From Afipia sp. P52-10 (GTDB lineage: Bacteria > Pseudomonadota > Alphaproteobacteria > Rhizobiales > Xanthobacteraceae): DNA of 64,000 nucleotides. Location: NCBI RefSeq assembly GCF_000516555.1, contig NZ_AZSJ01000004.1, positions 125,591 to 189,590 of the forward strand, in the 5' to 3' direction. Each line of letters starts with the position of its first letter. The first letter of the stretch is position 1. Under the pieces are notes generated by a model. That model worked only from the letters and a program-made list of their open reading frames with translations. It ran no database searches and was not told the origin of the DNA. A program made the translations under genes and the position numbers. Positions 9,484 to 18,918 of the stretch are shown piece after piece.

Positions 9484-9764
9484 GTTTCCTCCCATCATCG
9501 CGATCAGCGGCGCTTGCAGCGCTCTCTCGATCGATCTTTTCCCGGCGAGCCTAACACGGCTACTGATGAGAGCAATGGTTTCGCACCCATCAGGCATCGC
9601 CATCGCGGTGCAATATTCCAGCCAGTGGAATGGGCTCTCCGCCTCCAGACCCCCTTTTGTCATATCAGGCGCTCGCCATGCGTCGTGGATTTTGGCGCAT
9701 GCCTGCTCTATTGCAGAGGCTCACCAAGCATCGCCCCTGATCTCCTCCAAGCAGCGTCGATCGT
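9484..9764. promoter_or_regulatory. Divergent intergenic region between importer A and the BtuF-like gene
   Basis: These 281 bases separate two outward-facing genes and must hold the promoter of the minus-strand importer operon and probably that of the plus-strand BtuF-like gene. I could not assign convincing -35/-10 boxes or an operator by eye. Confidence 0.4.
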
Positions 9765-10571
9765 ATGCGCCAGTTTCCACCCCGCCGCATCGTTTGCCTT
9801 ACTGAGGAAACTGTCGAGACATTGTACCTGTTGGGAGAACAGGACCGGATCGTCGGCGTCTCCGGCTACGCAGTGCGGCCGCCGCAAGTCCGCAAGGAGA
9901 AACCACGGGTCTCAGCCTTCATCTCCGCTGACATTCCGAAAATCCTTGCACTCGAACCCGACCTGGTGCTGGCATTTTCCGACCTGCAAGGGCAACTGAC
10001 CGCAGACCTGGCAAGGGCCGGCATCGCGGTGCATCTGTTCAACCAACGCAACATCGCTGGTATCCTGGCGATGATCCGCACCTTGGGTGCGCTGGTTGAT
10101 GCGTCGGCAAAAGCCGACGTCCTCGCCGGCCATCTGCAGCGACGGATCGATGCGGTGGCCACCGCAAATGCGCAGCATTCCACTCGGCCGAAGGTGTACT
10201 TCGAGGAATGGAACGATCCGCTGATCAGCGGCATCGGCTGGGTCTCGGAATTGATCGAGATCGCTGGCGGACAGGACATCTTTCCCCATCTGCGGCACGA
10301 GCAGAGCGCCAAGGCCCGTATCGTCGAACCTTCCGCAGTCGTTGCTGGTGCTCCCGATGTCATCCTGGCCTCCTGGTGCGGCAAGAAGGTACGGACCGAG
10401 ACATTCGGCCAGCGCCCCGGCTGGCACGCCATCCCGGCGGTCCGCGACGGGCGCATCGCCGAGATCAAATCGCCGGTCATCCTGCAGCCGGGGCCCGCGG
10501 CGCTGACCGATGGCCTCGACGCGATCTGCGCAGCGCTATGGGGCACAATTTCCCGGCCACCCGACATCTAA
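9765..10571 (+). CDS. Cobalamin/corrinoid-binding BtuF-like protein lacking a signal peptide
   Basis: A 268-residue protein with the TroA/BtuF-type periplasmic-binding fold: RIVCLTEETVETLYLLGEQDRIVGVSGY at the N-terminus, KILALEPDLVLAFSDLQ, and the C-terminal lobe segment EEWNDPLISGIGWVSELIEIAGGQ that characterises BtuF-like cobalamin-binding proteins. Unlike HmuT at 29178 it begins straight into the domain, with no signal peptide or lipobox, so as annotated it would stay in the cytoplasm. No BtuC or BtuD gene is adjacent. The next gene on the same strand is a lyase 52 bases downstream. The ATG at 9765 has no clear ribosome-binding site, so the start is uncertain, but no hydrophobic leader is seen upstream. 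Confidence 0.75.
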   Translation: MRQFPPRRIVCLTEETVETLYLLGEQDRIVGVSGYAVRPPQVRKEKPRVSAFISADIPKILALEPDLVLAFSDLQGQLTADLARAGIAVHLFNQRNIAGILAMIRTLGALVDASAKADVLAGHLQRRIDAVATANAQHSTRPKVYFEEWNDPLISGIGWVSELIEIAGGQDIFPHLRHEQSAKARIVEPSAVVAGAPDVILASWCGKKVRTETFGQRPGWHAIPAVRDGRIAEIKSPVILQPGPAALTDGLDAICAALWGTISRPPDI

Positions 10572-10623
10572 AAGTCATTCCAGGTATCAACATCGGCAAA
10601 ACCATAAGAAACGGAATAATGCA

Positions 10624-11967
10624 ATGAATGAGGACACACCGAAGGGCGCAAGGCTGCCGGACGCAGGCATCCGTAAGCTCTACACGCTGGAGAACCGCTG
10701 GCAGGCTTGGCTCGACGTCGAGGTGGCACTAGCCCGTGCGCAGGCTGATCTCGGCATCGTGCCGAAGGACTGCGCCGAGCAGATCGCTCGCTGTGCAAAG
10801 CTGGAGTTGCTCGACCGTGCACGCATCGACGAGGCGGATCGGCGGACCGGACACACCATCGTTCCGCTGGTGTGGGAACTGTCGCGCGTGGTCGGCGATC
10901 CCGCAGGCGGCTGGGTGCATTGGGGCGCGACCACGCAAAACATCGTGCAGACCGGGGACCTTTTGGTGCTGCGGCAGGCCCACGCGATTTTCGTCAAACT
11001 GATCCTGAAGATGCTGCAGGCGATGGCCGCCCTCGCCGAACGCAGCGCGAGCATGGTGATGCCTGCGCGCACGCACGGCCAGCATGCAGTGCCCGCAACC
11101 TTCGGCTTCAAGGTAGCGGTGTGGATCGACGAATGGCTGCGGCACCTGGAGCGATTGCACCAGGCCGAGCCTCGCGTGTTCGTCGCCATGTTGGGCGGCG
11201 CCGCCGGCACCTATGCTTCGCTCGGCGCACAAGGCCCTGCCGTGCAGGCCGGCATTGCCAAGTACCTTGCCATGACGCCGATGCAGGTACCTGCCCGCAC
11301 GCTTGGCGATCACCTTGCCGAATACATCACGCTGCTTGGGTTAATCGGTGCCACCGGCGGCAAGATCGGCAGGGAAATCTACACGCTAATGAAAACCGAA
11401 TTCGGCGAGGCGGAAGAACCCGTGCCGCCTGGCACGGTCGGATCATCGACCATGCCGCAGAAGCGCAATCCGAAAGTCTGCCAGGAGATCATCGCCCAGT
11501 CAGCAGAGCTGCGATCGGTCGTGCCGCTCGCACTGGAAGCCGCGATGACGGAGCACGAGGCAGACCGCGCCACCAGCTTGATGATGCGGGAAGCCACCTC
11601 ACGCGCCTGCATTCTGATGGGCGATATGCTGGTACGGTTAGACTATGTCATGTCCGGCCTGCAACTCGATCCTGCACGCATGCGCGCCAATCTCGATCTC
11701 GGCGGCGGATTGATCATGGCGGAAGCCGTCATGCTGAAGCTCGGCGAAACGATCGGCCGACAGCACGCCCATGATATCGTGTACGACGCCGCGCAGGCCG
11801 CATTCGTCGAGCGCAAGTCCTTCGCCGACCTGCTCGCCGCCGATGCGCGCGTAACCAAACACCTCACACGCAAGGAGATCGACGCGCTGATCGACCCGGT
11901 CGGTTACATCGGTCTTTGTGCCGAGATGGCGCACGAGGCGGCCGCGCGCGCAAGAACCGCTGTATGA
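10624..11967 (+). CDS. Fumarase/adenylosuccinate-lyase superfamily enzyme
   Basis: A 447-residue cytoplasmic lyase. The superfamily signature GSSTMPQKRNP, which holds the mobile loop with the catalytic serine, is at residues 273-283. The two other conserved regions are HWGATTQNIVQTGD at 99-112 and ARTHGQHAVPATFG at 148-161, with a candidate general-acid His151. Members eliminate fumarate from N-succinyl compounds (PurB, ArgH, EDDS lyase) or cycloisomerise carboxymuconate (PcaB); the sequence is closest in style to the PurB/PcaB branch. The housekeeping purB would normally sit with purine genes, so a catabolic role is more likely here. The start at 10624 was preferred over longer frames because the protein begins the family fold soon afterwards. 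Confidence 0.85.
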   Translation: MNEDTPKGARLPDAGIRKLYTLENRWQAWLDVEVALARAQADLGIVPKDCAEQIARCAKLELLDRARIDEADRRTGHTIVPLVWELSRVVGDPAGGWVHWGATTQNIVQTGDLLVLRQAHAIFVKLILKMLQAMAALAERSASMVMPARTHGQHAVPATFGFKVAVWIDEWLRHLERLHQAEPRVFVAMLGGAAGTYASLGAQGPAVQAGIAKYLAMTPMQVPARTLGDHLAEYITLLGLIGATGGKIGREIYTLMKTEFGEAEEPVPPGTVGSSTMPQKRNPKVCQEIIAQSAELRSVVPLALEAAMTEHEADRATSLMMREATSRACILMGDMLVRLDYVMSGLQLDPARMRANLDLGGGLIMAEAVMLKLGETIGRQHAHDIVYDAAQAAFVERKSFADLLAADARVTKHLTRKEIDALIDPVGYIGLCAEMAHEAAARARTAV

Positions 11968-12017
11968 TACGTGACTTGCAGAGCGCACGCCGTAACAGGC
12001 GAGCGTTCTCGGCACGC

Positions 12018-13631
12018 CTATTTCTGCGGCGTGATCTTGTCCGGCCGCGTGTACTGGTTGGTCTGGGCGATGTAGTTCAATCCCTTCTTGAACGCCCAGC
12101 TCGTCACCTCGAAATGCAACGGGATGACACCGAAGTCGTCCATCACCATGTGTGAGGCCTCTGCCAGCATCGCATTGCGCGCGGCATCATCCACAGTCGT
12201 CAGTGCCTTGGTCAGGAGCGCATCCATCGCCTTGTTCGAGTAGCCGCCGGGATTGGTCGTGCCGAAGCCAAGCTTCGGGTCCGGCGTCGCCGCCAGCGCT
12301 CGCAGCGGATTCGACATCTCGCCGGTATCGGCGCCCCAGCCCGCAAGCCAGATCCCGAACTCACGTTTGGTACGCTTGTCGAAGAAGGTCGCGGCCGTCA
12401 TCGCATCGACCTGCGCTTTTAGCCCCACCCGATTGAGCATCTGCGCCACAGCCTGGGTAATTTGCGCATCGTTGACGTAGCGGTCGTTTGGTGTGCCGAT
12501 CGTGAGCCCGAAGCCGTTCGGATATCCTGCCTCCGCAAGCAGCTTCTTCGCCTTCTCCGGATCGGGTTTAGCCGCCTGGATTCCTGGGTTCGTACCTGCC
12601 AGCGGATTGGGCAGGAACTCGGCAGCCGCTTGTGCCTGACCGCTCATGATGCGCTGGACGATGCCTTCGCGGTCGATGGCAAGCGAGATCGCTTCACGCA
12701 CGCGTTTGTCGCGGAACGGGTTCTTTCCATCGGCACCTGTCACGCCCGGCGGGGCGTCGGCGACATAGTTGAAATGCAGGTAGATGATCCGGTTCGACAG
12801 CTTCGACGCAACCGTGAAATTCGGGTTTGCCTTGATCCGCGGCAAATCCTGGATCGGCGGGCTTTCGATGAAGTCAACATCGTTGGCGAGCAATGCAGCG
12901 ACGCGCGCCGCGGAATTGGTGATCGGCCGCAAAATCACTTTCTTCCACGCCGGCTTCTCACCCCAATAGTCCTCGTTCCGCTCCATCACCAGTCGATCGC
13001 CCGGCGTAAACTGAGTGTATTTGAAGGGCCCGGTCCCGGCATACTTCAACTTGTTAAAGTCGTCCGTTTTCGGCCACTGCGCCACGCCCTCGCATCCCGC
13101 CCTGTTGAACTTCAAGTCCTCCGGCGCGCCGGCATTCTTGGCCGAGATGATTGAAACGCCGCTGACGGTGATCGGCATCAACGGAAACGGCGTTGCGGTC
13201 GTCATCACGATCGTATGCGGATCGGGTGCTGTGATGGTTTCAACCATGCGTGTGGAGGCGATGTAGGACGATGGCGAATTCTCGACCTTCGGCACGCGGC
13301 AGTAGGAGAAGATCACATCGCGGGCGGAGAACTCCCCCCCGTCGGCGAACTTCACGCCCTTGCGCAACTTGAATTCCCAAGTCTTGTCATCGACGGCCCG
13401 CCAGCTCTCGGCAAGCTTCGGCAGGACTTTCTGATTTTCGTCCTGATCGGTCAGGCGCTCATATACCTGGGTCGCCACCTGGATGTTCGGCGTCAGCACA
13501 TGATAGTGCGGGTCGATTGAACTCGGCTCCGCCGCGAGCCCGATCCGCAATTCCTGCGCCGATGCGGCCGACAACAGCGAAATCGCCAGCGGCGCCGCAA
13601 GCACCACCAAACGGACAGTCCCCTTCAACAT
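12018..13631 (-). CDS. Peptide-type ABC transporter substrate-binding protein (importer B)
   Basis: A 537-residue family 5 binding protein. The start at 13631 has a GGGAG site 7 bases upstream and gives a typical signal peptide (LKGTVRLVVLAAPLAISLLSAASAQE). The mature protein shows DLAEPSSIDPHY-like N-terminal sequence, KLAESWRAVDDKTWEFKLRKGVKFADG, and GTGPFKYTQFTPGDRLVMERNEDYW. It is the last gene of the second importer operon, 32 bases after the M20 amidohydrolase, so its ligand may be the hydrolase's substrate, such as an N-acyl amino acid or short peptide. That link is inference from context. Confidence 0.92.
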   Translation of the reverse strand: MLKGTVRLVVLAAPLAISLLSAASAQELRIGLAAEPSSIDPHYHVLTPNIQVATQVYERLTDQDENQKVLPKLAESWRAVDDKTWEFKLRKGVKFADGGEFSARDVIFSYCRVPKVENSPSSYIASTRMVETITAPDPHTIVMTTATPFPLMPITVSGVSIISAKNAGAPEDLKFNRAGCEGVAQWPKTDDFNKLKYAGTGPFKYTQFTPGDRLVMERNEDYWGEKPAWKKVILRPITNSAARVAALLANDVDFIESPPIQDLPRIKANPNFTVASKLSNRIIYLHFNYVADAPPGVTGADGKNPFRDKRVREAISLAIDREGIVQRIMSGQAQAAAEFLPNPLAGTNPGIQAAKPDPEKAKKLLAEAGYPNGFGLTIGTPNDRYVNDAQITQAVAQMLNRVGLKAQVDAMTAATFFDKRTKREFGIWLAGWGADTGEMSNPLRALAATPDPKLGFGTTNPGGYSNKAMDALLTKALTTVDDAARNAMLAEASHMVMDDFGVIPLHFEVTSWAFKKGLNYIAQTNQYTRPDKITPQK

Positions 13632-13663
13632 GCGTCGTCTCCCATAATCTCCGGACATCGTCC

Positions 13664-14836
13664 TTACGCGATCGGCAGCACCGTCTCGACCAGCCGCGCC
13701 CAGTAACTCATGCCGACGGGCGATGCCGCGTCGTTGAAGTCGTACTTCGCATTATGAAGCCCCGCGGTATCGCCATTGCCGATGAAGATGAACGCACCGG
13801 GCCGCTCCAGCAGCATGAAGGAAAAATCCTCAGCCCCCATTGAAGGCTGCATCGCAGTATCCACACGCGCAGCTCCTGCGATCTCCTGTGCGACGCGGGC
13901 AGCGATTCCGGTCTGCTCCGGATGATTTTCCGTCACGGGGTAACCGGTTGTCAGCGTGACATGCGCCTTGCAGCGATGCGCCGCGGCGATACCGGTGGCA
14001 ACCTCATGGATGCGGATTTCCGCCTGCTCCCGCGTGGCGTTGTCCAGCGTGCGCAGCGTGCCGGCGACATAGACCCGATCGGGGATGATGTTGAACGCCG
14101 TACCAGCGTGAATCTGCGTGATCGAGAGAACCGTGCCAGCCAACGGATCGACATTGCGGGACACAATGAGCTGCAGCGAGGTTGCGATTTCGGCTGCGAC
14201 GATCAACGGATCGACGCACAGATGCGGCTTGGCTGCGTGGCCGCCGGTGCCCTCGACCTCGATCTCGATGCGCGTGGACGACGCCATCATCGCCCCTGAC
14301 TTCAGCGCGAAGCTGCCGACCGGCATCCCCGGCATGTTGTGCATGCCATACACCTCGTCGATCTTGAAGCGATCCATCAGCCCGTCCTGAACCATGGCTC
14401 GCGCGCCGGCACCACCATTTTCCTCGGCCGGCTGGAAAATGACGACGGCCGCGCCGTCGAAATTACGCGTCTCGGCGAGATAGCGCGCAGCACCAAGGAG
14501 CATGGAGGTATGGCCGTCATGGCCGCACGCGTGCATCACGCCTTTGTTCGTCGAGGCGTACGCCGCGCCGGTTTCCTCCTCGATCGGCAGTGCATCCATA
14601 TCCGCGCGCAACCCAACCACCTTCGCGGACGTCGATTTGCGGCCTTTGATCACGCCGACCACGCCGGTCTTGCCGATGCCGGTGACGACCTCATCACAGC
14701 CGAATTCCTTCAGCCGCTGCGCGACCATATCCGCAGTTCGATGCACATCGTACTGCAGCTCCGGATGCCTATGCAGGTCACGCCGCCACGCCGTCACGTC
14801 ATCAGCAAATTCGTGGATGCGGTTGATGATCGGCAT
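13664..14836 (-). CDS. M20 family amidohydrolase (hippurate hydrolase / N-acyl-amino-acid hydrolase type)
   Basis: A 390-residue metal-dependent hydrolase of the M20D group. It carries RRDLHRHPEL at residues 18-28, the metal-ligand motif HACGHDGHTSM at 102-112 (Cys104 and His106), the PAEENGGAGA catalytic-glutamate region at about 136-145, and a GMHNMP motif around His166. These enzymes hydrolyse the amide bond of N-acyl amino acids such as hippurate or IAA conjugates. The ATG at 14836 has GGAG 6 bases upstream and was chosen over a frame starting 18 bases earlier. It lies within importer operon B, between the ATPase and the binding protein, so it probably processes the imported compound in the cytoplasm. 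Confidence 0.92.
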   Translation of the reverse strand: MPIINRIHEFADDVTAWRRDLHRHPELQYDVHRTADMVAQRLKEFGCDEVVTGIGKTGVVGVIKGRKSTSAKVVGLRADMDALPIEEETGAAYASTNKGVMHACGHDGHTSMLLGAARYLAETRNFDGAAVVIFQPAEENGGAGARAMVQDGLMDRFKIDEVYGMHNMPGMPVGSFALKSGAMMASSTRIEIEVEGTGGHAAKPHLCVDPLIVAAEIATSLQLIVSRNVDPLAGTVLSITQIHAGTAFNIIPDRVYVAGTLRTLDNATREQAEIRIHEVATGIAAAHRCKAHVTLTTGYPVTENHPEQTGIAARVAQEIAGAARVDTAMQPSMGAEDFSFMLLERPGAFIFIGNGDTAGLHNAKYDFNDAASPVGMSYWARLVETVLPIA

Positions 14837-15035
14837 ACAGAGCTCCAGAACCAAAGTCAGATTCGGCTAAGCGGCCAAACAGCCACCAGCGCAAAGTGTT
14901 TGAGGCGAACGGCATTCCAACAAATCGGTCGCCATGTGGCAACTGCTTCACAGATGACACTTTTGTCCAACCGGCACGAATAACGTGCAATCCTGCTCAA
15001 AATTCACCCGTAAACCTGCTCAAACCTTCGCACTG

Positions 15036-16034
15036 TCAGGCGGTGTCGTTGAGATGGCACGCCGACATCCAACCCGGAGCGACCTCTCGCAATTGCGGCA
15101 CCTCCTCGCGGCAACGCGCAAACGCGTATGGACAGCGTGGGTGAAAGTGACAACCGCGCGGCGGATCGATCGGACTTGGAATCTCGCCCTCCAACGGGGC
15201 GAACGCATGCTTTCCCGCCTCCACCCGCGGCATATTGGCAAGCAAAGCCCGTGAGTATGGATGGCTGGGTGTCTTCAACACGACTTCGGCTGCCGCAATC
15301 TCCACCACGCGACCGAGATAAAGGATCGCGACGCGGTCGGCGATGTGCTGCACGACACCGAGGTCGTGACTGATGAACAGGTAAGCGAGGCCGAAATCCG
15401 CTCGCAGCTTCATGAATAGGTTGATCACCTGGGCCTGGATCGAGGCATCGAGCGCGGCAATCGCTTCGTCAGCGACGATCATGCGCGGCTTCACCGCAAG
15501 CGCACGCGCAATGCCGATGCGCGCTCTCTGACCGCCGGAAAACTGATGCGGATAACGATCCGCATAGACCGGATTGAGGCCGACCGTCTCCATCAGCTCC
15601 TGCACATAGGCATGGGCCTTCGCCGCCGGTACGATCCCGTGGAACACTGGCGCCTCACCGATGATATCTGCAATCCGCAAGCGCGGATTGAGCGACGACA
15701 TCGGGTCCTGGAAAACCATCTGCACCGACAGGAATGCTCGCTTGCGCTGGTCTCGATCGAAAGCGGCGCGATCTTTGCCCTCAAATAGCACGGCACCGTC
15801 GCTCGCCTCTTGCAGGCCGGCGATAATGCGGCCGAGCGTCGATTTGCCTGAACCGGACTCGCCGACGAGACCGACCACCTCACCCGGCGCAACCGCAAGG
15901 TCGACCCGATCCAGCGCATGGATCACCGTATCCTTGCTACGCACGCCGAGTAGCGCGGCAATCCTGCCTGCAAGATCGGGCTTGCGCACGAACCGCTTGG
16001 AGATTTGGCGGGTTTGGATCACGGGTATCGTCAC
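15036..16034 (-). CDS. Oligopeptide ABC transporter ATP-binding protein (OppF type, importer B)
   Basis: A 332-residue ATPase. Walker A GESGSGKST, the [16 protein letters not shown] signature, Walker B MIVADEA and the cysteine-bearing extension GCHFHPRCPYAFARC are all present. The start is taken as the GTG at 16034-16032, which overlaps the stop codon of the preceding ATPase gene in a GTGA arrangement. The frame stays open further upstream, but that part is the antisense-like, cysteine-rich shadow of the neighbouring gene. Walker B reads DEAIAALD where the usual sequence is DEPVSALD; the catalytic glutamate is retained. A 199-base gap follows before the amidohydrolase gene. Confidence 0.9.
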   Translation of the reverse strand: MTIPVIQTRQISKRFVRKPDLAGRIAALLGVRSKDTVIHALDRVDLAVAPGEVVGLVGESGSGKSTLGRIIAGLQEASDGAVLFEGKDRAAFDRDQRKRAFLSVQMVFQDPMSSLNPRLRIADIIGEAPVFHGIVPAAKAHAYVQELMETVGLNPVYADRYPHQFSGGQRARIGIARALAVKPRMIVADEAIAALDASIQAQVINLFMKLRADFGLAYLFISHDLGVVQHIADRVAILYLGRVVEIAAAEVVLKTPSHPYSRALLANMPRVEAGKHAFAPLEGEIPSPIDPPRGCHFHPRCPYAFARCREEVPQLREVAPGWMSACHLNDTA

Positions 16035-17014
16035 GCGGCAACACCCGCAGCCGCAAGAGGATTGTGGCAACGCAACCGCCGCTCGTGCCCCGCATCGGTT
16101 TCCGCCGGCGCCACCTGCCGACAAATGTCGAGCGCACGCGCGCAGCGCGGTGCAAACGCACACCCCGGCGGCAGCGCCAGCAACGACGGCGCGGCACCGG
16201 GGATCTGGTTCAGCGGCTTTCCGCGTGGGTTGCGCGCCGGCAGCGAACTCAGCAGGCCGCGTGTATAGGGATGTCTCGGCGCATTCAGCACCTCCACCGT
16301 CGGCCCCTCCTCGACGATACGTCCCGCATACATCACCGCGATGCGATCCGCGAGCTCCGAGACTACGGCGAGATCGTGGGTCACCCAGACGATGGCGGTG
16401 CCCGTCTCCGCAGCAAGCTTCTGCACCTGCGCCACGATCTGCGCCTGGATGGTCACGTCAAGTGCGGTGGTCGGCTCGTCTGCGATAATCAGCTCGGGGT
16501 TGTTCAGCAGCGCGATCGCAATCGCAACACGCTGGCGCATACCCCCTGAGAACTGGTGCGGATAGGCGCTCAGGCGCTCCTCGGGTGACGGAATCCCAAC
16601 GCGGCCAAGCGCATCGCGGCAACGCTGGCGCGCGAGTTCAGCCGGAACCTTCTCATGCGCGAAGATCGTCTCCATCATCTGCGTATCGATCCGCAGCACC
16701 GGATTGAGCGTCATCATCGGATCCTGGAAGATCATCGCGATCTTGCGCCCCCGCAATGCTCGCCATTGCGCCTCGCGCGCACCGACCAGTTCCTGCCCGT
16801 CGAGGCGGATCGAACCCGCAACAATACGGCCGGGCGGATCGATCAGGCCGAGAATAGACAAGCCCGTCACCGTCTTGCCCGAACCCGACTCGCCGACAAC
16901 GCCGAGCACCTCCCCGCGCCCGACGGTAATGTCCACGCCATCAACGGCGGCGATCACGCCGCGGCGGGTCAAGAAATGCACCTTGAGATCGCGAACCTCG
17001 AGAACCGCCGTCAT
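16031..17014 (-). CDS. Oligopeptide ABC transporter ATP-binding protein (OppD type, importer B)
   Basis: A 327-residue ATPase starting [19 protein letters not shown]. Walker A GESGSGKT is at residues 41-48, the QFSGGMRQR signature at 154-162 and Walker [13 protein letters not shown] at 175-186, with the C-terminal [15 protein letters not shown] extension. The start at 17014 has GAGG 6 bases upstream and lies 8 bases after the permease stop. The same frame is open for another 510 codons upstream, but that part is only the out-of-frame shadow of the two permease genes. Confidence 0.93.
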   Translation of the reverse strand: MTAVLEVRDLKVHFLTRRGVIAAVDGVDITVGRGEVLGVVGESGSGKTVTGLSILGLIDPPGRIVAGSIRLDGQELVGAREAQWRALRGRKIAMIFQDPMMTLNPVLRIDTQMMETIFAHEKVPAELARQRCRDALGRVGIPSPEERLSAYPHQFSGGMRQRVAIAIALLNNPELIIADEPTTALDVTIQAQIVAQVQKLAAETGTAIVWVTHDLAVVSELADRIAVMYAGRIVEEGPTVEVLNAPRHPYTRGLLSSLPARNPRGKPLNQIPGAAPSLLALPPGCAFAPRCARALDICRQVAPAETDAGHERRLRCHNPLAAAGVAA

Positions 17015-17022
17015 ACAGCACC

Positions 17023-17937
17023 TCATGCCTTCAGACGCGGGTTCAGCAGATCGCGCAAGCGATCGCCGACGAGGTTGATGGCGAGAATTGTCAGCAGCAA
17101 CAGCAGACCGGGATAGACGCTGATCCAGTATTTGCCCGAAAGGATGTATTTGTATCCGTTGGCGATCAAGAGCCCCAGTGAGGGCTCGGTGATCGGCACA
17201 CCGACGCCAAGGAACGACAACGTCGCTTCCAGCGAAATCGCATGTGCGACCTGGATGGTCGCCACCACCACCAGCGGCGGCAGACAGTTCGGCAACAGAT
17301 GACGGAAGATGATGCGATGCGCGGGCAGCGCCAGGTTCTGCGCCGCATCGATGTACTCGCGCTGACGCTCCACCAATGCGCCGCCACGGATCGTGCGCGC
17401 ATAGTAGGCCCATTGGACAGCCACGAGGGCGATGACGACCTTGTCGATTCCCTTGCCAAGCAGCGCCAGCAGGATCAACGCAATCAGGATCGCTGGAAAC
17501 GAGAGCTGCAGATCGACGACCCGCATGATCGTCGAATCGATCCGGCCGCCGAAATAGGCCGCCGTTATGCCGAACGTGACGCCAATCGCGAGCGCGAGTG
17601 CGGTGGAGACGATGCCGACAAAGAATGACAGCTTCAGTCCGTAGAACATGGCAGACAGCATGTCGCGACCCTGGTCGTCCGTACCGAGCAGATAGAGCCT
17701 GCCCTCCATCGAGCGTTCGCCGGGCGCTAGCATGTTGTCGAAGATGGATATCTGCGACAGGTCGTACGGGTTCTGCGGGACGATGAGCGGCGCGAGCAGC
17801 GAGACCGCGATCAGCACCACGACGATCGCCAGCGCCGCCATCGCGATCCAGCTTCCGCAATAATCGGCAGCAAAACGTGCAAACGGCGTTTCGATATCGA
17901 CGGTGGGAGGCGCAGCCTTGACGCTGAGATCGGACAT
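17023..17937 (-). CDS. ABC transporter permease (OppC/DppC type, importer B)
   Basis: A 304-residue inner-membrane permease. The N-terminal span is WIAMAALAIVVVLIAVSLLAPL, followed by a periplasmic loop with the LLGTDDQGRDMLSAMFYGLKLS sequence diagnostic of OppC/DppC. The core ends with the EAA-type loop REYIDAAQNLALPAHRIIFRHLLPN. It starts 3 bases after the partner permease gene. The sequence shows no sign of decay. Confidence 0.93.
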   Translation of the reverse strand: MSDLSVKAAPPTVDIETPFARFAADYCGSWIAMAALAIVVVLIAVSLLAPLIVPQNPYDLSQISIFDNMLAPGERSMEGRLYLLGTDDQGRDMLSAMFYGLKLSFFVGIVSTALALAIGVTFGITAAYFGGRIDSTIMRVVDLQLSFPAILIALILLALLGKGIDKVVIALVAVQWAYYARTIRGGALVERQREYIDAAQNLALPAHRIIFRHLLPNCLPPLVVVATIQVAHAISLEATLSFLGVGVPITEPSLGLLIANGYKYILSGKYWISVYPGLLLLLTILAINLVGDRLRDLLNPRLKA

Positions 17938-17940
17938 CGC

Positions 17941-18918
17941 TCAGTTCCCCGTATCCGAAAGGCGGACGCGCGGATCCAACACCGAATAGAGGATATCGAC
18001 GACCAGATTGATCAGCGCAAATAACGCCACGACGATCATCAGATAGGCGACGATCACCGGCCGATCGAGCCGCGCAATGGAATCGATCAGGAGCTTGCCG
18101 ATGCCGGGCCAGGCGAACACGCTTTCGGTGACGACGGCGAAAGCGATCATGGAACCGAGTTCGAGGCCGAGCACGGTAACGATCGGGATCAGGATATTCT
18201 TCAGCACGTGCACGCCGAGGATGCGCTGCGGCGACAGACCCTTGGCGCGGGCAAAGCGTACATAATCCTGCAGCATCGCTTCGCGCGTTCCTGAATAAGC
18301 GAGGCGGATCACCAGCGACACCTTGTAGATGGCGAGCGTCAAAGCCGGCATCAGCAGGTTCGGCCAGCCGGCCGGATTGAGCAGCGACAGCTCGACGCCG
18401 AACAGGCTGCCGGTCGGTCCGCGGCCACCGGCAGGCAGCCACTGCAGCGTCACGGCGAAGCAAAGAATCAGCATGATGCCGAACCAGAAGTTCGGCAGCG
18501 AAAAGCCGACGATCGAGCCGGTCATGATGGTCCGGCCGAGCCAACTCTCACGTCGCAGGCCGGCGATGACCCCCAACGGAATGCCAACCACGATCGCCAG
18601 CGTCAGAGCCACGAACGCAAGTTCCATGGTCGCAGGCAGACGCTCGAGGATCAGCCCGACGGCGGATGTCCCATGCACGAAGGACGTGCCGAGATCGCCC
18701 CTGGCGAGATCCAGCAGGAAGATCAGGAATTGCTGCCAGAGCGGTTTGTCGAGACCGAGCCGCTCGATCGCTTGCGCCCTTTCGATCTGGTCCGCATCCG
18801 GCGCGAGCAGGACGTCGATCGGATTGCCGATCAGGAACACACCGAGAAAAACCAGGGCTGCCATCGCGAGGATGACGAAGATGCTCTGCCCGATGCGCCG
18901 GATCAGGAATGCGACCAT
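17941..18918 (-). CDS. ABC transporter permease (OppB/DppB type, importer B)
   Basis: A 325-residue permease, first gene of importer operon B. It starts MVAFLIRRIGQSIFVILAMAALVFLGVF, with GGGAGCAGGCA before the ATG. It has the family's long periplasmic loop (residues about 40-95) and the EAA loop DYVRFARAKGLSPQRILGVHVLKN. The operon order is permease, permease, ATPase, ATPase, amidohydrolase, binding protein, which differs from importer A, where the binding proteins come first. The two systems are therefore separate acquisitions rather than a recent block duplication. Confidence 0.93.
   Translation of the reverse strand: MVAFLIRRIGQSIFVILAMAALVFLGVFLIGNPIDVLLAPDADQIERAQAIERLGLDKPLWQQFLIFLLDLARGDLGTSFVHGTSAVGLILERLPATMELAFVALTLAIVVGIPLGVIAGLRRESWLGRTIMTGSIVGFSLPNFWFGIMLILCFAVTLQWLPAGGRGPTGSLFGVELSLLNPAGWPNLLMPALTLAIYKVSLVIRLAYSGTREAMLQDYVRFARAKGLSPQRILGVHVLKNILIPIVTVLGLELGSMIAFAVVTESVFAWPGIGKLLIDSIARLDRPVIVAYLMIVVALFALINLVVDILYSVLDPRVRLSDTGN

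Noticed and set aside
17015..18544. An 837-codon minus-strand frame (16031-18544) that would fuse an N-terminal extension to the OppD-type ATPase
   Set aside because: The first 510 codons are the out-of-frame shadow of the two permease genes; the ATPase has its own ATG with ribosome-binding site at 17014.
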